Assembly: GCA_015680685.1 (NCBI GenBank)
Contig: MNCI01028301.1
Coordinates: 1-64,000 of the forward strand
Direction: 5' to 3'
DNA from: Gnetum montanum
Lineage: Eukaryota; Streptophyta; Gnetopsida; Gnetales; Gnetaceae
DNA: 64,000 bases
The translations under genes were made by a program, and so were the position numbers. Under the pieces are notes generated by a model. That model saw only the letters and a program-made list of their open reading frames with translations, was not told where the DNA came from and ran no database searches. This document shows positions 33,630 to 44,999 of the stretch, one piece after another (within the stretch, counting starts at the first letter, position 1; each line of letters opens with the position of its first letter).

Positions 33630-36007
33630 AGAACCAATAGTAGGTTGAGGATTAACAGCCCTTGTGGCATTGCGTTGCTTTGGCTAAGTAGGGAGTTCAT
33701 ATTGCATTGTTGGAGTAGGTGGTAATGGAGCTATTGGTGGGAGAGATGTGGCCAAATTTGAAGGATGGTACACTTGTGGAATATTGCCCCTAGGAGAGGG
33801 ATTCCTATAGTATGTGTAGGCTTGGTAGTGATGTTGAGGAGTAACATGACCAACAGAGTCATGTGGAGAGATTGGATGTTGCACGTAATATCCATATGGG
33901 TCAGGTTGCCAGTAAGGATATTTTTGCCTTTGTGGTGGCATTCCCCATGATTTTGGGTGCTGCTACTATTGATGTTTCTCAATTGATTGTGGTGGAGTTC
34001 CACTTGGATAATACGTTAAAGGTTGGTGGAACTACCTTGGGGATAAGGTAACCGTCGAGATGTTTGTTGTTTGTTTAAACATGAATTAAGTGCATACAAC
34101 CCAGACTCCTGCAGATGTGAGATCATAGGGAAAAATCCCTTAGGATGGTCGTATTGACATATCTTGCATCCACTATCATTGTCTGTATTTGAGTCCACAA
34201 CCTCTTCAATAATAGCAACTTTGCCGTTACCCTTGTTACGTGCATTTTCTGCTTCTCTCTTTTTTCTTTTTTCATGATCACTACCTCACTCTCTAGACTC
34301 CTCTACTTCTTTGAGAATAGTTTGAAACCTACTATCTAGGGAGTTCCAAATTTGTTCTACCTTTGCTGATACTTCTGATGTTAAATTTTAGATAGGCAAG
34401 GCTTTCCTATTCACCATCTCTTCGAGTGGTGACTCTTCCTCATCCTCACAAAATCTTACTCCCTTCTTCTAGAGGGAAGAATCTTGGTTATATTCTTCCG
34501 CACACTCTCTCTTTTATAGCTCACCTTCTTCCTTAGTAACTTGCTCCAGTAGTCTATGAATTTGATGGAACCTAAACTCAGATAACCTTCCTTGGGCATA
34601 AGTCCTAAGGGATCTTCTTGTTTCATGCCTAAGCCCATCTACAAGATGGCGTAGCTGATCCCACTATGAATAACCATGTCCAGGACAACGATGTAATAGT
34701 GCACAATAGTAGCCTATGGCAGCACCCAAGGGTTCATGACTTCCTTGTTTCCATCCTTGGATTTGCTTTCATAGGTTAGACACTTGGGAGTATGTTTGGT
34801 ACTTATTGTTGAACAATTCTAACATAGTATTCCACCTATGAATAAATTCTGGTTCTAAGGACCGGTACCAGCTTTTAGCTTCTTTTACTAGTGTCCGTGG
34901 GAACAACTTAAGTTTTTTCCACTCATTTTCTATGTTTTTCAAGGCACACACATCATGAAATTCTTGTAAGTGATTTTGAGGATCAGTGTTATATTCCCCT
35001 TCAAATCGTAGGATGTTATTCATGTCTAACCTCTTGATCCTACTATCTCTTTGGTGCCTTGTTGGAACTCTCATAGCCTCAGTTATGTCTAGCATGCTTT
35101 GAGTAGTGAGTAGGGGTTCATCATGATCATCTCATTCATGGCGTCTATGATGCCTACACTATTCTCTACTCTCCCTTTTTCTATGTCATGATTCCCTAGA
35201 GTATCCTCATCCTCTGTCTTGGTTGTTTCGTCTGTGACTTCCACTTTTCTTGCCCTTATCCTCATGATCTTTTTCTGTATGGTTGCATCCAAACATTGAA
35301 GGAGAGGGTGAAGGTGATGATGAAGGTGAAGAAGAAGGAGAACCACCACCATGACAGTGTCTACTACCTTTTCTTCGATGGTCTCTGCCTCGATCACAAT
35401 TGCGATCAGAATGCCCACCTTTGTCATGTGTCCTTGTTCCTTTTTCAGACACTTTGTGTCCATTGGTATTAGCACCTGGGTTATGAATAGTAGAATGAAG
35501 GTTTTGATACACAACCCCTTGGCCAAAGTCAAGGGAAGGAACATCATTATGTGGGCAACTACCTGAGCTAGATTCATCACCCTCAATTTTACTTAAAATG
35601 TGGGGGGCATCCTTGGACCATTTTTCCTTCAAAGACTTATGGTGTCTCTCCTGTTGCAAATCCCTTTGGCATTATGCCTTTGTGGGATGATAGTCTCTTG
35701 AATCATAGTCCTACGCAATGTATTCTGCATGTAAGTGTTGCATGCCTATTCGTGTGAGAGCATGAAGAAGCATGCTTGGGACTGAACGGTCGGGAGGTAA
35801 CACTATGTTACCTTCCAAGTCACACCAATGCACTTATTCATCTTGATGGAGAATAAAGGTGAAGTCAGGTACATATTCATCGGGATGAATATATACCACA
35901 CGAAACTATTGAGGGATTGGCAGATCAACATCATGTGTATCTTGCCATCGATTGCTTCTTGTGTTAGTCCTAGGTGGTGAAGTGCTTTTGTGCGAAGAAG
36001 ATGACAT
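33630..36007 (-). pseudogene. gag of element C
   Basis: The frame starts MSSSSHKSTSPPRTN at 36007. In order: VVYIHPDEYVPDFTFILHQD block (about 35870), a charged R/H/D/S-rich stretch (35210-35560), capsid-like part with LDMNNILRFEGEYNTDPQNH, LKLFPRTLVKEAKSWYRSLE (34769-35095), a partial zinc knuckle CKICQYDHPKGFF (second cysteine pair lost), and a P/Q/Y-rich tail (33684-33941). Stops occur at about ten places. Confidence 0.78.
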
Positions 36008-36120
36008 CTTGTCTTGTTCAATGTGCAATGTACTATTATCTTTTCCTTAACCAACCCTAAGGGTTTTTTCCAATGATGTGAATGATTTCCTAAGTTCTAA
36101 TTAGCGCACAAACAACTAAG

Positions 36121-36140
36121 TTCCTTGGCAATGGTGCCAA
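36121..36140 (-). other. primer binding site (tRNA-Asp type) of element C
   Basis: The minus strand reads TTGGCACCATTGCCAAGGAA, touching the LTR. It differs from the canonical TGGCGCCGTTGCCGGGGAA only by G-to-A changes. Confidence 0.75.
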
Positions 36141-36924
36141 TGATAAGTGGCGAGGTACCCTTACGCTCAACCATACGAATAGGAGCGTTTCACACACAAT
36201 CCGATCGAATTCCAAGGACTAAGTGCCTATGCATCTTTGTGGAACAATAATGAGTTGGTTAATCATTGTCTTCCCAAACTTACTTGTATGTCACGGTTGT
36301 ATGGTTAAGTAAGCTTGAGGCATATGATTTTTATGTGTTTTATATCTTGCACTAGTAAGGAGGGGGAGAGAGATAACTTAGTAACTAATATAATTTAACT
36401 ACTCATTAACTAAGTTCTAATTACTCCTAACACTAGTATCCATTCCCACTTTCCATACACATCCTAAACTAGTGCAACATTGGTGGGATTACCAAACGCT
36501 AATCATCACTGGGTTACCAAGTGCTACATGCCTTATCGAAGTAATCATACTAAGTGTATTTAATTAAGAGAGGTGTAGGGTGAGAGAATTATTAATCAAC
36601 TAGGAAAGAATTAAATAATTATTAATGCTAATTAATCTATTCTGAATGCTGCAAGGTTTATCATAAAGTTCATCTTTATTACCGTACACAAAGTGTGCTT
36701 AGGTACACAATCCTCGAATAAAGATCTGTTCACTCTATAACTCCTACTGTGGGCACCTAGAAATAATTCTAACTCTAGAGGGAAAAAATGGCAAGAGTTT
36801 GGCTAAGGGACTAATTATCTAATATGAAAACCAAGGGTGCTGCCTCTTATTTATTGGCGAGGAGACAGGCCCTGATATCAGGTATCTGACATCGCATGGT
36901 TGGATCCGATATCGCAGTTCATCA
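36141..36924 (-). repeat. 5' LTR of element C
   Basis: Same sequence family as 27047-27853; starts TGATAAGTGGCG on the plus strand and ends GCAGTTCATCA, followed by AAAGG. Confidence 0.88.
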
Positions 36925-38545
36925 AAAGGAGATTTGAAGAAAAAAAGACAGGGAAACTAATGTTTCCATCCCCTTGCCTCATCATAAGGTTATGCAAGTA
37001 AGCTAGGATTCTGGGCTACACAAAGGATGTCTTATCTAAGGCCTAGAATGCATCCTACATTGAGATGTTCAAGCTAGTGCCTTCAAAGAAAGATCAACTA
37101 GAAAAGCTAACAGGCATTGAGCTAGCAGTAGGATCAACACTAGTAGGAAACATTACAACCATAGGATAGGAACAAGTAGGATTCAATGGGTCAACACCAG
37201 CTAGTGATAGACATGGATTGAGTTCTCCACCAGCACAATAGGACTATTGATCTTCTGTGAGCCATTTATAGTAAATTGTGAAAATCATAAGTTGGGGAAC
37301 TAGGGATGGTTATACATTGTCTAAAATTAGAGTCAGTTTTGTATGGCCTATGATATCAATGGATTTCACTAGTGGTCAAATATTGTTGTAGGTAGGAGAA
37401 GATGAAGATTAGGCATAACAAATCTCTGGGAATGTTGCATTTTTTCAAGTCATGGTGAAGATGGGAGAGGAAGCCACAGTTATGGTAATGCAACACTAGG
37501 ATACAGTAAGAGTAGTAGAGGTGATCATGGATCACATCAATGAATCATTCAATGTTTCCATTATGCCATTGGTAGATATTATTGGAGTGAGAGATGTTGG
37601 AATGATAGTTGGTACCTCCATGTCCCAAAAGAATACTTCAAAGATTAGGTGGGCATGTACAAGTAAATCAATGAAAAAGAAATATAGATGGCTAAAGCCA
37701 AATCAGCTCAATCACTACACAAACACTTGATTGGCAGCCAATCCTAGATGGTCTTGCCCATGTCCACCAAGCTAAGGTGAAGAATAAGAACTTGCAAATT
37801 GAAGACCTTATAGAGTACATGGGATTAGTAAATCTTCGGTATGCTAATCTAGCCATGCTTATACCAGGAAGGCCTAGAAATGAACTAGAGCAATAAGTGA
37901 CCATAACTTATGCATTATATGAAAAAGAGTTTACATATTGAAAGGATGTGCAACAAAAGCTGTAGATTGAAAACTTTGAACTTAAAGTGATCAAAGCTAG
38001 CTGTTAGAAATAGAAGGATGTAGTAGCAAACCTGGTTCAGAGAATGATAGATTATCAAGTGGTTAGAGCATTTGAAAAAGAAAGATGGTAGTTTGCAACT
38101 TGGTATGTAAAGGAAAACAAGATGTTTTCACAATTGCTATGCCTATGGGGGGTACTGACTCCAGCTAACATCACAGATTTTCTTGGATGGTACATGATCC
38201 TAAATCAGAAGAGGAGAAACTTTGGGCATTACTTAACATATATCAAATCTCAAAACTCAATGATAAAAAGAAGAAGTTGATGAAGGAGCCACCACCACCA
38301 AGGACATGAGGCTATATTAAGATTTACCATTCTACCTTAGTTTGTTTTGTTGTTTTAAATTGTCAAATTGCATCAATCATGCAATGCATGGTAATATTGT
38401 AATTATCACTTGAACCACAATGTGGCATTCAGAGTCAAGTTAGTAATGTATATAATTAATCATATCAAAGTCTAAATACAACTCATAATTTTGTAAGGAA
38501 CTCTATCTTTCTTTCTTTTTAACTCAAGGACAAGTATCCAGCTAG

Positions 38546-38556
38546 TCATGGGAGTA
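38546..38556 (+). other. polypurine tract of element B
   Basis: GTCATGGGAGTA directly before the 3' LTR; one G-to-A change relative to the family consensus. Confidence 0.65.
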
Positions 38557-39443
38557 TAATCCATTAAGTCAAATGATACGATATCTTATCTATGATATGG
38601 TATCTACTATATTGTAACTCTTCTTACATCATCGTAGATACGATGTAGTGGGTCCTAGTCATGACTATAAATACCAACCCACCATTGCATCATTGGAATA
38701 AATTTTGTGCAACACTTAGTGAAATTCTTGTAGTTTCTTTCCTCAAGTTACACTTAAAGTTAGAGTTAGAAGTGAATGCGTATAGTATGGTAAATAGTTG
38801 TATACAGTCTTTATTCAAGTGAATTGTACCCAAACATAATTCATGACTGACAATAAAGATCGAGATTATTGTTTACCATTGTAGCATTTTATCTAGTTTA
38901 CTTAGATTAATTTTACATTTCAAAATGTTTACTTGATTTTATTCTTTACATTTTCTAAGTACTTTACTTTTCCAATATCCATTAGTAGGGTGCTATAATT
39001 ATGATTAGTTTTGAGCAGTAAGTGTAATCATTTGGTAACCTAGTAGTGACTTCACTTAATTCACTTAGTAGTGGATTTACTTGGTAACCCCAATAATAGT
39101 TACATGAGCTTAGGACATGTACAACAAGCCAAGAATGGATGCTTATCACCATAGGCTAGTATAGATTTACATTTCTATTGTAACTTAGATTTAGATTTTA
39201 TTCTCATTTTTCATTATGGAAGTGCATAAGATTAATTTATGCCAACAACATCATGATATTTTATGTCTAATTGAGAGTTAAACCATACTACTCACACTCC
39301 ACTAACTCAGTGAGAAGACAATGATCACAAACCAAACATCAACCACTAGCATACTTACATTGTCCATCCATGAATTATGATCTGGTCGTGTGTGAATGCT
39401 CATGACTTGTATGGTGGAGGGTTGGAATACCTAGCGCTCATCA
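38557..39443 (+). repeat. 3' LTR of element B
   Basis: Starts at the TAATCCATTAAGTC run (the GA of TGA appears lost) and ends AGCGCTCATCA, followed by ATATA. U3 contains an inverted repeat ATCGTAGATACGAT (near 38632) and TATAAATA at 38666-38673. Confidence 0.85.
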
Positions 39444-39574
39444 ATATATATATTTATAATTTGGCCAAGTGAATCTTTTCATTTTTCAAAAAATCAAATC
39501 ATATGATTAAACCTAAAAAATTTGTCTATATTATAGAATTAAAAATTGGAAAATAGTACTTTAGCATTAGCATT

Positions 39575-39800
39575 TCTGTTTTACACAACTCCACGTAAAC
39601 CATTGGAACTAAACTAATGACATGGTTTTATAGAATTTTCCCACTAACCTAACATTTCATTACAGTCAAGGTTGTTAAGATATAACAATGAGCTATTAGC
39701 CTAGTGGTATAACTCAACGTAGCCTACTAGAATCAAACATGTGGCATATGTTTTCTAGACTGTTGTCAATAAGTAACACCTCTTTATAGTAACAATTATT
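39575..39800 (+). repeat. dimeric tRNA-like repeat, right copy
   Basis: Related to 16628-16855. It has GTTGTTAAGATATAACAATGA then TAGCCTAGTGGTATAA, an excellent pol III A-box match, and CCTACTAGAATCAAAC. Likely the same SINE dimer family, more decayed. Confidence 0.4.
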
Positions 39801-41031
39801 GCTATATCTTTTTCTTTTTCAAAACATTAAATCATGGTTATAAGTCTAAAAAAATTTTCTAAAAAAAGAAAAAATTTGGAAAATATTATTTAGCATTATT
39901 CTATTTACTCTATAGCAAAAGCATTATTATTTCCATCTATGAAAATAAAGAAAATGTGCAAAATTGTGCAACCTATAGAGAGCTTAAGTTAATGACCCAT
40001 GCTATGAAGCTTTAGGATAAAGTCATAGAGTAGTGACTTAAAATTGAATCAACAGTATTAGAAAATCAATTTGGATTTATGCTAGGGAAATTAACTATAC
40101 ATGCCATTTTCTTGATATGGCAATTGATGGAAAAATTCACAAAACATAGAGAAAATCTACTTAGGATCTTCCTTGATTTGGAAAAAACATATGAATGAGT
40201 ACCTAAAGGTATTATTTGGTGGGCCTTGTGGAGAAAAAACATCCCTAAGAAATATATTTAAGTTATTCAAGACAAGTATGAAAGAACTACCACTAAAATT
40301 AGAACAACTTATGGAACATCTAATTTTTCAATCCTAGTAGGTCTATATCAAGGGTATGCACATAGCTTGAACTTATTAGCTATTATTATGGATGAATTTA
40401 CAAAGGAAATACAAAATGAAATCCCTTAGTGTATGCTATTTGTAGATTACATTATGTTGGTGGATACATGTTCAAAAAATCATTACTTCTAAAAGGAAGA
40501 AGTCGATATGCTCTAGAATCAAAAGGCTTAAAAATTAGTAGAAGTAAGACGTAATATATGGAATGTAATTTTAATAAGAACATAAATAGTGGTGAAGTAG
40601 AAGTGACAAGTTAAGAATAAAAAGTCCCTTACTACAAACAGTTCCACTGCTTAGGATTAATCCTCCAATTAGATGGTGAAATTGATAAAGATATAAGAAA
40701 TAAAATTAATGCATGATGGTCAAAATGGAGATACGTTAGTGGTGTTTTATGTAATAAAAGAATATTGATAAAACTGAAGGGACAAGACAAGAATAAGGCT
40801 TGCTATCTTATATAGTGTTAAATTTTGGTACTATAAATATTAGTGTAGGGAAAATGTGAATGCTTAGATGAATGCTAAATGTTACTAGAAGAAATAAATT
40901 AGTATAGAAATTAAAGAAAGATTTGAAGTGGTTTTTATTTCATGTAATTTATAGGAATGGTGGCTTAGATGGTTTGGGTATGTGCAAAAGAGATCAAATA
41001 ATGAACCTAAAAAAAAGGTTTCTATATCATT

Positions 41032-42080
41032 TGATGAGTAGCAAGGTATTCCTACACTCAACCATATGAAATGAGCGTAGCACGCATGATCCGGTCAAAC
41101 TCTGCAGACTAAGTGCCTACACGCCCCATGGAACACTTGGGGTTAATCATTCGTTGTCTTCCCAGACTTACTTGCAGTTGTCATGGTGTATGGTTAAGCA
41201 AGTCTGAGGTATATGATTTTTATATCTTTTTATGTTTTTCTCCTATGCTATCAAGGTGAAGGGTTGAGAAACTAACTAACTCTAACTAATGACTAAGTCT
41301 AAATTACCTAGCATCAGCATCTGTTTCCACTTACTGTACACACCCTAAACCAATGCAACCGTGGCTACCAAACACTAATCGTTGCTGGGATCACCACGCG
41401 TAATGCACGTGCTCGAAGTGATTGTACTGAGGCACTTAACTAGGAGGAAAGGGTTGAGAGAATCTAATCTAGACTAAGTGCGATGAGCAGCCGATTGTTC
41501 AACTAACCGTACAGATCTTCATGCATGACTACCACTGGGATTACCAAGTGCAGATCCTGAATACGCCACTGGGTTACCAAGTAGTCACACTAGATGCTCG
41601 TAATCAAGTCGTACTCATACCGCATGCGATGAGTAGCCAATTCCTTGACTATCTGTACACATCCTTAGATGCTCGTAATCAAGTCGTACTCATACCGCAT
41701 TCTAGGAGTTTAAGGGTGAGAGAGAAAATAATAAATAAAATATTATTCCATGCCTACAAGATTTATCCAGGAAGTTCATCTTTATTTCCGTACACAACTT
41801 GTGTTCAGGTACAATGTTGCTCGAATAAAGATCCATTCACTTTAGGACTCCTACTATGGGCACATCAAAAATATTCTATCTCTGGAGTGATCAAACTGCC
41901 AGAGTTTCCCTACTTCTAACTCAGGATGGGAAAACAAAGGAGAGCCACCTCTTATTTATAGATATGGTAGCGGACTACGATATCACATACGGACAACACG
42001 ATATCGAGTAAGTGATATGGCAAGGGATGCGATATTGTGGCGGCCACGATATCACGGCTCATGCGAATCACATCTCATCA
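41032..42080 (-). repeat. 3' LTR of element D
   Basis: On the plus strand starts TGATGAGTAGCAAGG and ends CACATCTCATCA. The U3 side (about 41968-42060) has six or so GATATC/GATATG sites. The R/U5 part holds an internal tandem repeat: TCGTAATCAAGTCGTACTCA occurs at about 41598-41617 and 41678-41697, so this LTR is longer than the others (1049 bp). Confidence 0.85.
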
Positions 42081-43841
42081 TACCCCCATGACTGAATAAA
42101 AACTCGTCCTCGAGTTCCTTACAAAATATTGGGAAGGTATGGGATTATTGAGGGGAATGGAACTAATGGGATGACATGTGAATGGATCATCATTACAAGA
42201 CTTGACAAAACTGATGTTCATGACAACAAGGGTGAACACCTTATTACATTGACATCAGGCCTTAGTTGGCAGCTGAGAAAGAGAGAGAGAAAGAAGTGTT
42301 ACTGCTGCCAACACCAAGATTGCACCTTTTGTTGTCCATCTGTAAGCGCGCCATTGATCTTTCTGCTTGCATAGCTGCTGTAGCACTGCTCCATTCCATG
42401 TGTTCCCTCCAGATCTGGTCTGTTATTGCATGATCGCCATCTACACACATAACACAATCTTATATTAGCAAGGGTAAATGAATCATCATGTAATTGATAC
42501 CTTGCTTCGGTGTAGGTCCATTGGCTAGGTTGTGGTATGTCTAATTGTGGATCTGGGGATGTATTAATGATGACTACCAAAGGTGTAGGGGTTAGGAAAG
42601 AATTAAAAAAATTTAGGACTAAGAGAAAATCAAAAAAATCAGGCCCCGTACCCCCATGACTAATCGCGAATCTCCGGTAGTGTTAGACTGGAGAAAGGAA
42701 AGGAGTAAGATAGATAGATAAAAAGGAAAAACTATAGCATCGAGGGAATGGATGCCAAGATGGAAATGAACAAAATAAAATTAATTGAAAAATGTTAAGG
42801 GAAAGAATTTAACTAATGCCCCAAATAGGAATGTTAGTGGGTCCTCCCCAAAGCAGGCTCATGCCCTTAATGCCCTAACAAACCCACATTCAAAGAGTCC
42901 GTAGGCTCTGGGAATGTTAATTGGAATAAGAGTTAAAGTCTTAACTGCAAGAATGTACCAAAAAGAAAACAATGCATCTACCAAAATATGCACTAATGAT
43001 ACAACCGGCAATGAGGTGAACAATGGAGAGAAGTGTGGAGAGAAGAGGATGGAATGGAATCCCAAGAACAAGGTGGTGTACAGCCCCTTGTGTGTTTCAT
43101 GATTAATGTGACTTAGCAAATCCCATTCCAAGTCCAGCCTCAAACCAACCACATTCACTGACTTTGCATCAATTCATTCAGCTAAACCATCCACTTGGAT
43201 AACAAGGATGCATCTCCAAAGAGCCATCACCATTCTGACAAAACAAAGGAGAGAATGGGAAGCGAGAAGGGCTTTAGTTAGAGGGAACACTTTTGGTTCC
43301 ATAACCAGTGCTTGTAGCCCAAGTTTATTTCATCTAAGGGGTGTGCTTTGAATTCTCACTTATTTTTTTTCTCTTTTTTTTTCTTTTGTGTTTTTTGTTT
43401 TTATGCGTGAGAACCACACCATGCAAAGACTTCTTATTTTTATTGGCTCAGCTTCCTGATGATTGGGTAACATCGGAATGGCAAGAAAACTCAAGAAGAA
43501 AAACATCCAAGCACCCAAGAGAACAGCCAACAAAAATGCATCAAATTCCCTTGAAGTCACACCCTTTTCAAACCTTGAGTCCTTCCTTAGTTTGAGAGAC
43601 ACCCAGTCACCGATTCGTTAAAGTTCTTATTTAGAAAGGAAACTGTGCATTTCCAAGCCAAGAGAGACCATAGAGTGTTGTGGATGAATGGATGAAGTGG
43701 ACTCATTGCCTACCATATCAGAAGAAAATACCTTAGTATCAACATCATAACTTTAAGGTAAAAACCAAACATTAGCAATCAATGAAAAATAGTTCATACC
43801 ATCAGGAAGAACACTTATTGGGTGACAAACTTACATGATGG

Positions 43842-43873
<32 letters not shown>

Positions 43874-44070
43874 GAAAAAGTATAACGATGTTGCAAAACA
43901 AAAATTAGAAAAGTTAAAGAAATTTGTAAAACAAAAATGTGTAACATAAAAATGTGTAAGACAAAAACGTGTAAAAAAAACTTGTAAAATAAAAACTTAA
44001 AAGAACTGAGTGCCCCATATGGTTAGCATAGGTAGCCATCTCCCCCATGATTGAGCTGTAAGGGAGAGAT
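42081..44070 (-). other. non-coding section of element D
   Basis: The polypurine tract ATGGGGGTA (minus strand, 42081-42089) adjoins the LTR. A second ATGGGGGTA lies at 42650-42658 and an ATGGGGGAGATGG run at about 44037-44049. Conserved block 2 is at 42836-42880; block 1 is deleted. An (AC)14 microsatellite lies at 43843-43870. No gene. Confidence 0.6.
43843..43870. repeat. (AC)14 microsatellite
   Basis: Perfect dinucleotide run. Confidence 0.95.
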
Positions 44071-44109
44071 CTAAAATAATGAACGTCTGTTTGAATTTCT
44101 AAGAAGTGC

Positions 44110-44990
44110 CCAACCCCTCCCCATTGATGATCTTAGATTAAGGGATGGAAGTTGGCAACGCTCATATTCCAATGTATATATGCTTTCGTTATGGGCATGG
44201 GTTTCCTTAGTTCGTTCCATGCATATTTGGTTGCTCCTTCGAGTAGCTGTCAACCATGGGGTGTCTACTACTGGTTGTGTGGTTGCTACATACAGGCATC
44301 TTTGTTGCAAAGTTCCAAGGGCACATCTGTTACATGGAGGCATTTCCTCCATGTCATCACCTGATGAATCACTGTATGTGATGCATGGAAATGTTTATCT
44401 TTCCTCTTCTCAATCTTTCCATAAATATTTATCTTAGAAATTTCCAAGGAAAGATCACGGATCCTAAGGCATGCATCTATTGTACTAAGCCATGTCCTTC
44501 CCATTATAATTGGGAAGTCCCCTTCATTGTTGTTGACTTCAATCACCAGAAAATTAGCTAGGTAAGACCAACCACACACAATGGTAATGATGTCCTCCAC
44601 CAATCCCAAGGGAATGGTGATGGACTGGTCTACCAGCTCTAGCTAAATGTTGCTCTTCTTAAGTTGGGGCAGGTTCTAGGCGTGATACATCTCTTGTGAA
44701 ATTAAGTTGACTCCGGAACTTGAGTCAAGAAGAGCCCTATGTGGTTCATTTCTGGCAACTTGAAGGTAGATTTAGGGACTTCCAGGATCAGTTAGTTTCC
44801 TGGGAAGGTGGCCTACCTTGATCCAGTCGGTTACGGTATGCGTCAACTTAACCGTATGCATTAGGCTATGATGTTGAATTGAAGGGTGCTTCAAAGTGTT
44901 AGATGGTGGAGTGTACATGGGCTCAATTATTTGTTGTTGTGAGAGTTTGTCTGGGCTTTTAGTTCTAAATAAGGGTCTTCTCTTTTTACA
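44110..44990 (-). pseudogene. protease region of element D
   Basis: Frames match C: HRALLDSSSGVNLISQEMYH (active-site G lost: D-S-S), LVDQSITIPLGLVEDIITIV, GDFPIIMGRTWLSTIDACLR. It ends in a linker cut off at the deletion junction. Two or three stops. Confidence 0.7.
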
Positions 44991-44999
44991 GTTGTTAGA

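Larger units (their letters stand above)
27047..36924 (-). mobile_element. Athila-like Ty3/gypsy retrotransposon C, nested in B
   Basis: LTRs 27047-27853 and 36141-36924 both run TGAT...ATCA. A perfect 5-bp target duplication AAAGG lies at 27042-27046 and 36925-36929. Minus-strand order: 5' LTR, tRNA-Asp-type primer site, gag, protease, RT, RNase H, integrase, non-coding section, polypurine tract, 3' LTR. ORF3 and its upstream promoter-like segment are missing. Eyeballed LTR divergence over the first 170 bases is around 10 percent, mostly transitions, so the insertion is old yet younger than B. Confidence 0.92.
26334..38310 (+). pseudogene. ORF3 of element B, split by element C
   Basis: Starts MACKRSTKGRFS at 26334, then RPRGRGRGQARE. 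The first part runs to 27046, with blocks DAIVKIEGVIVPYLVEAIVK and LLFLEIQR. After element C the frame resumes near 36930 with RRFEEKKTGKLMFPSP, matching KKRFKENKCGRKTLPF of element E. It continues through a stop-laden middle to MVHDPKSEEEKLWALLNIYQ (frame-shifted) and PPPPRT near 38300. The product is unknown: basic start, helical middle, conserved end. Homologous copies exist in A and E. Confidence 0.65.
16861..39443 (+). mobile_element. Athila-like Ty3/gypsy retrotransposon B, interrupted by element C
   Basis: LTRs at 16861-17732 and 38557-39443. The flanks are ATATA at 16856-16860 and 39444-39448; this is low-complexity, but exact. Order: LTR, tRNA-Asp-like primer site, gag, protease, RT, RNase H, integrase, long non-coding section, ORF3, polypurine tract, LTR. 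Removing element C (27047-36924 plus one AAAGG) leaves about 12.7 kb and rejoins ORF3. All coding parts carry several stops and frameshifts. Confidence 0.88.

Noticed and set aside
33211-33648. 145-codon open frame on the plus strand
   Set aside because: Antisense shadow of the well-matched protease frame of element C.
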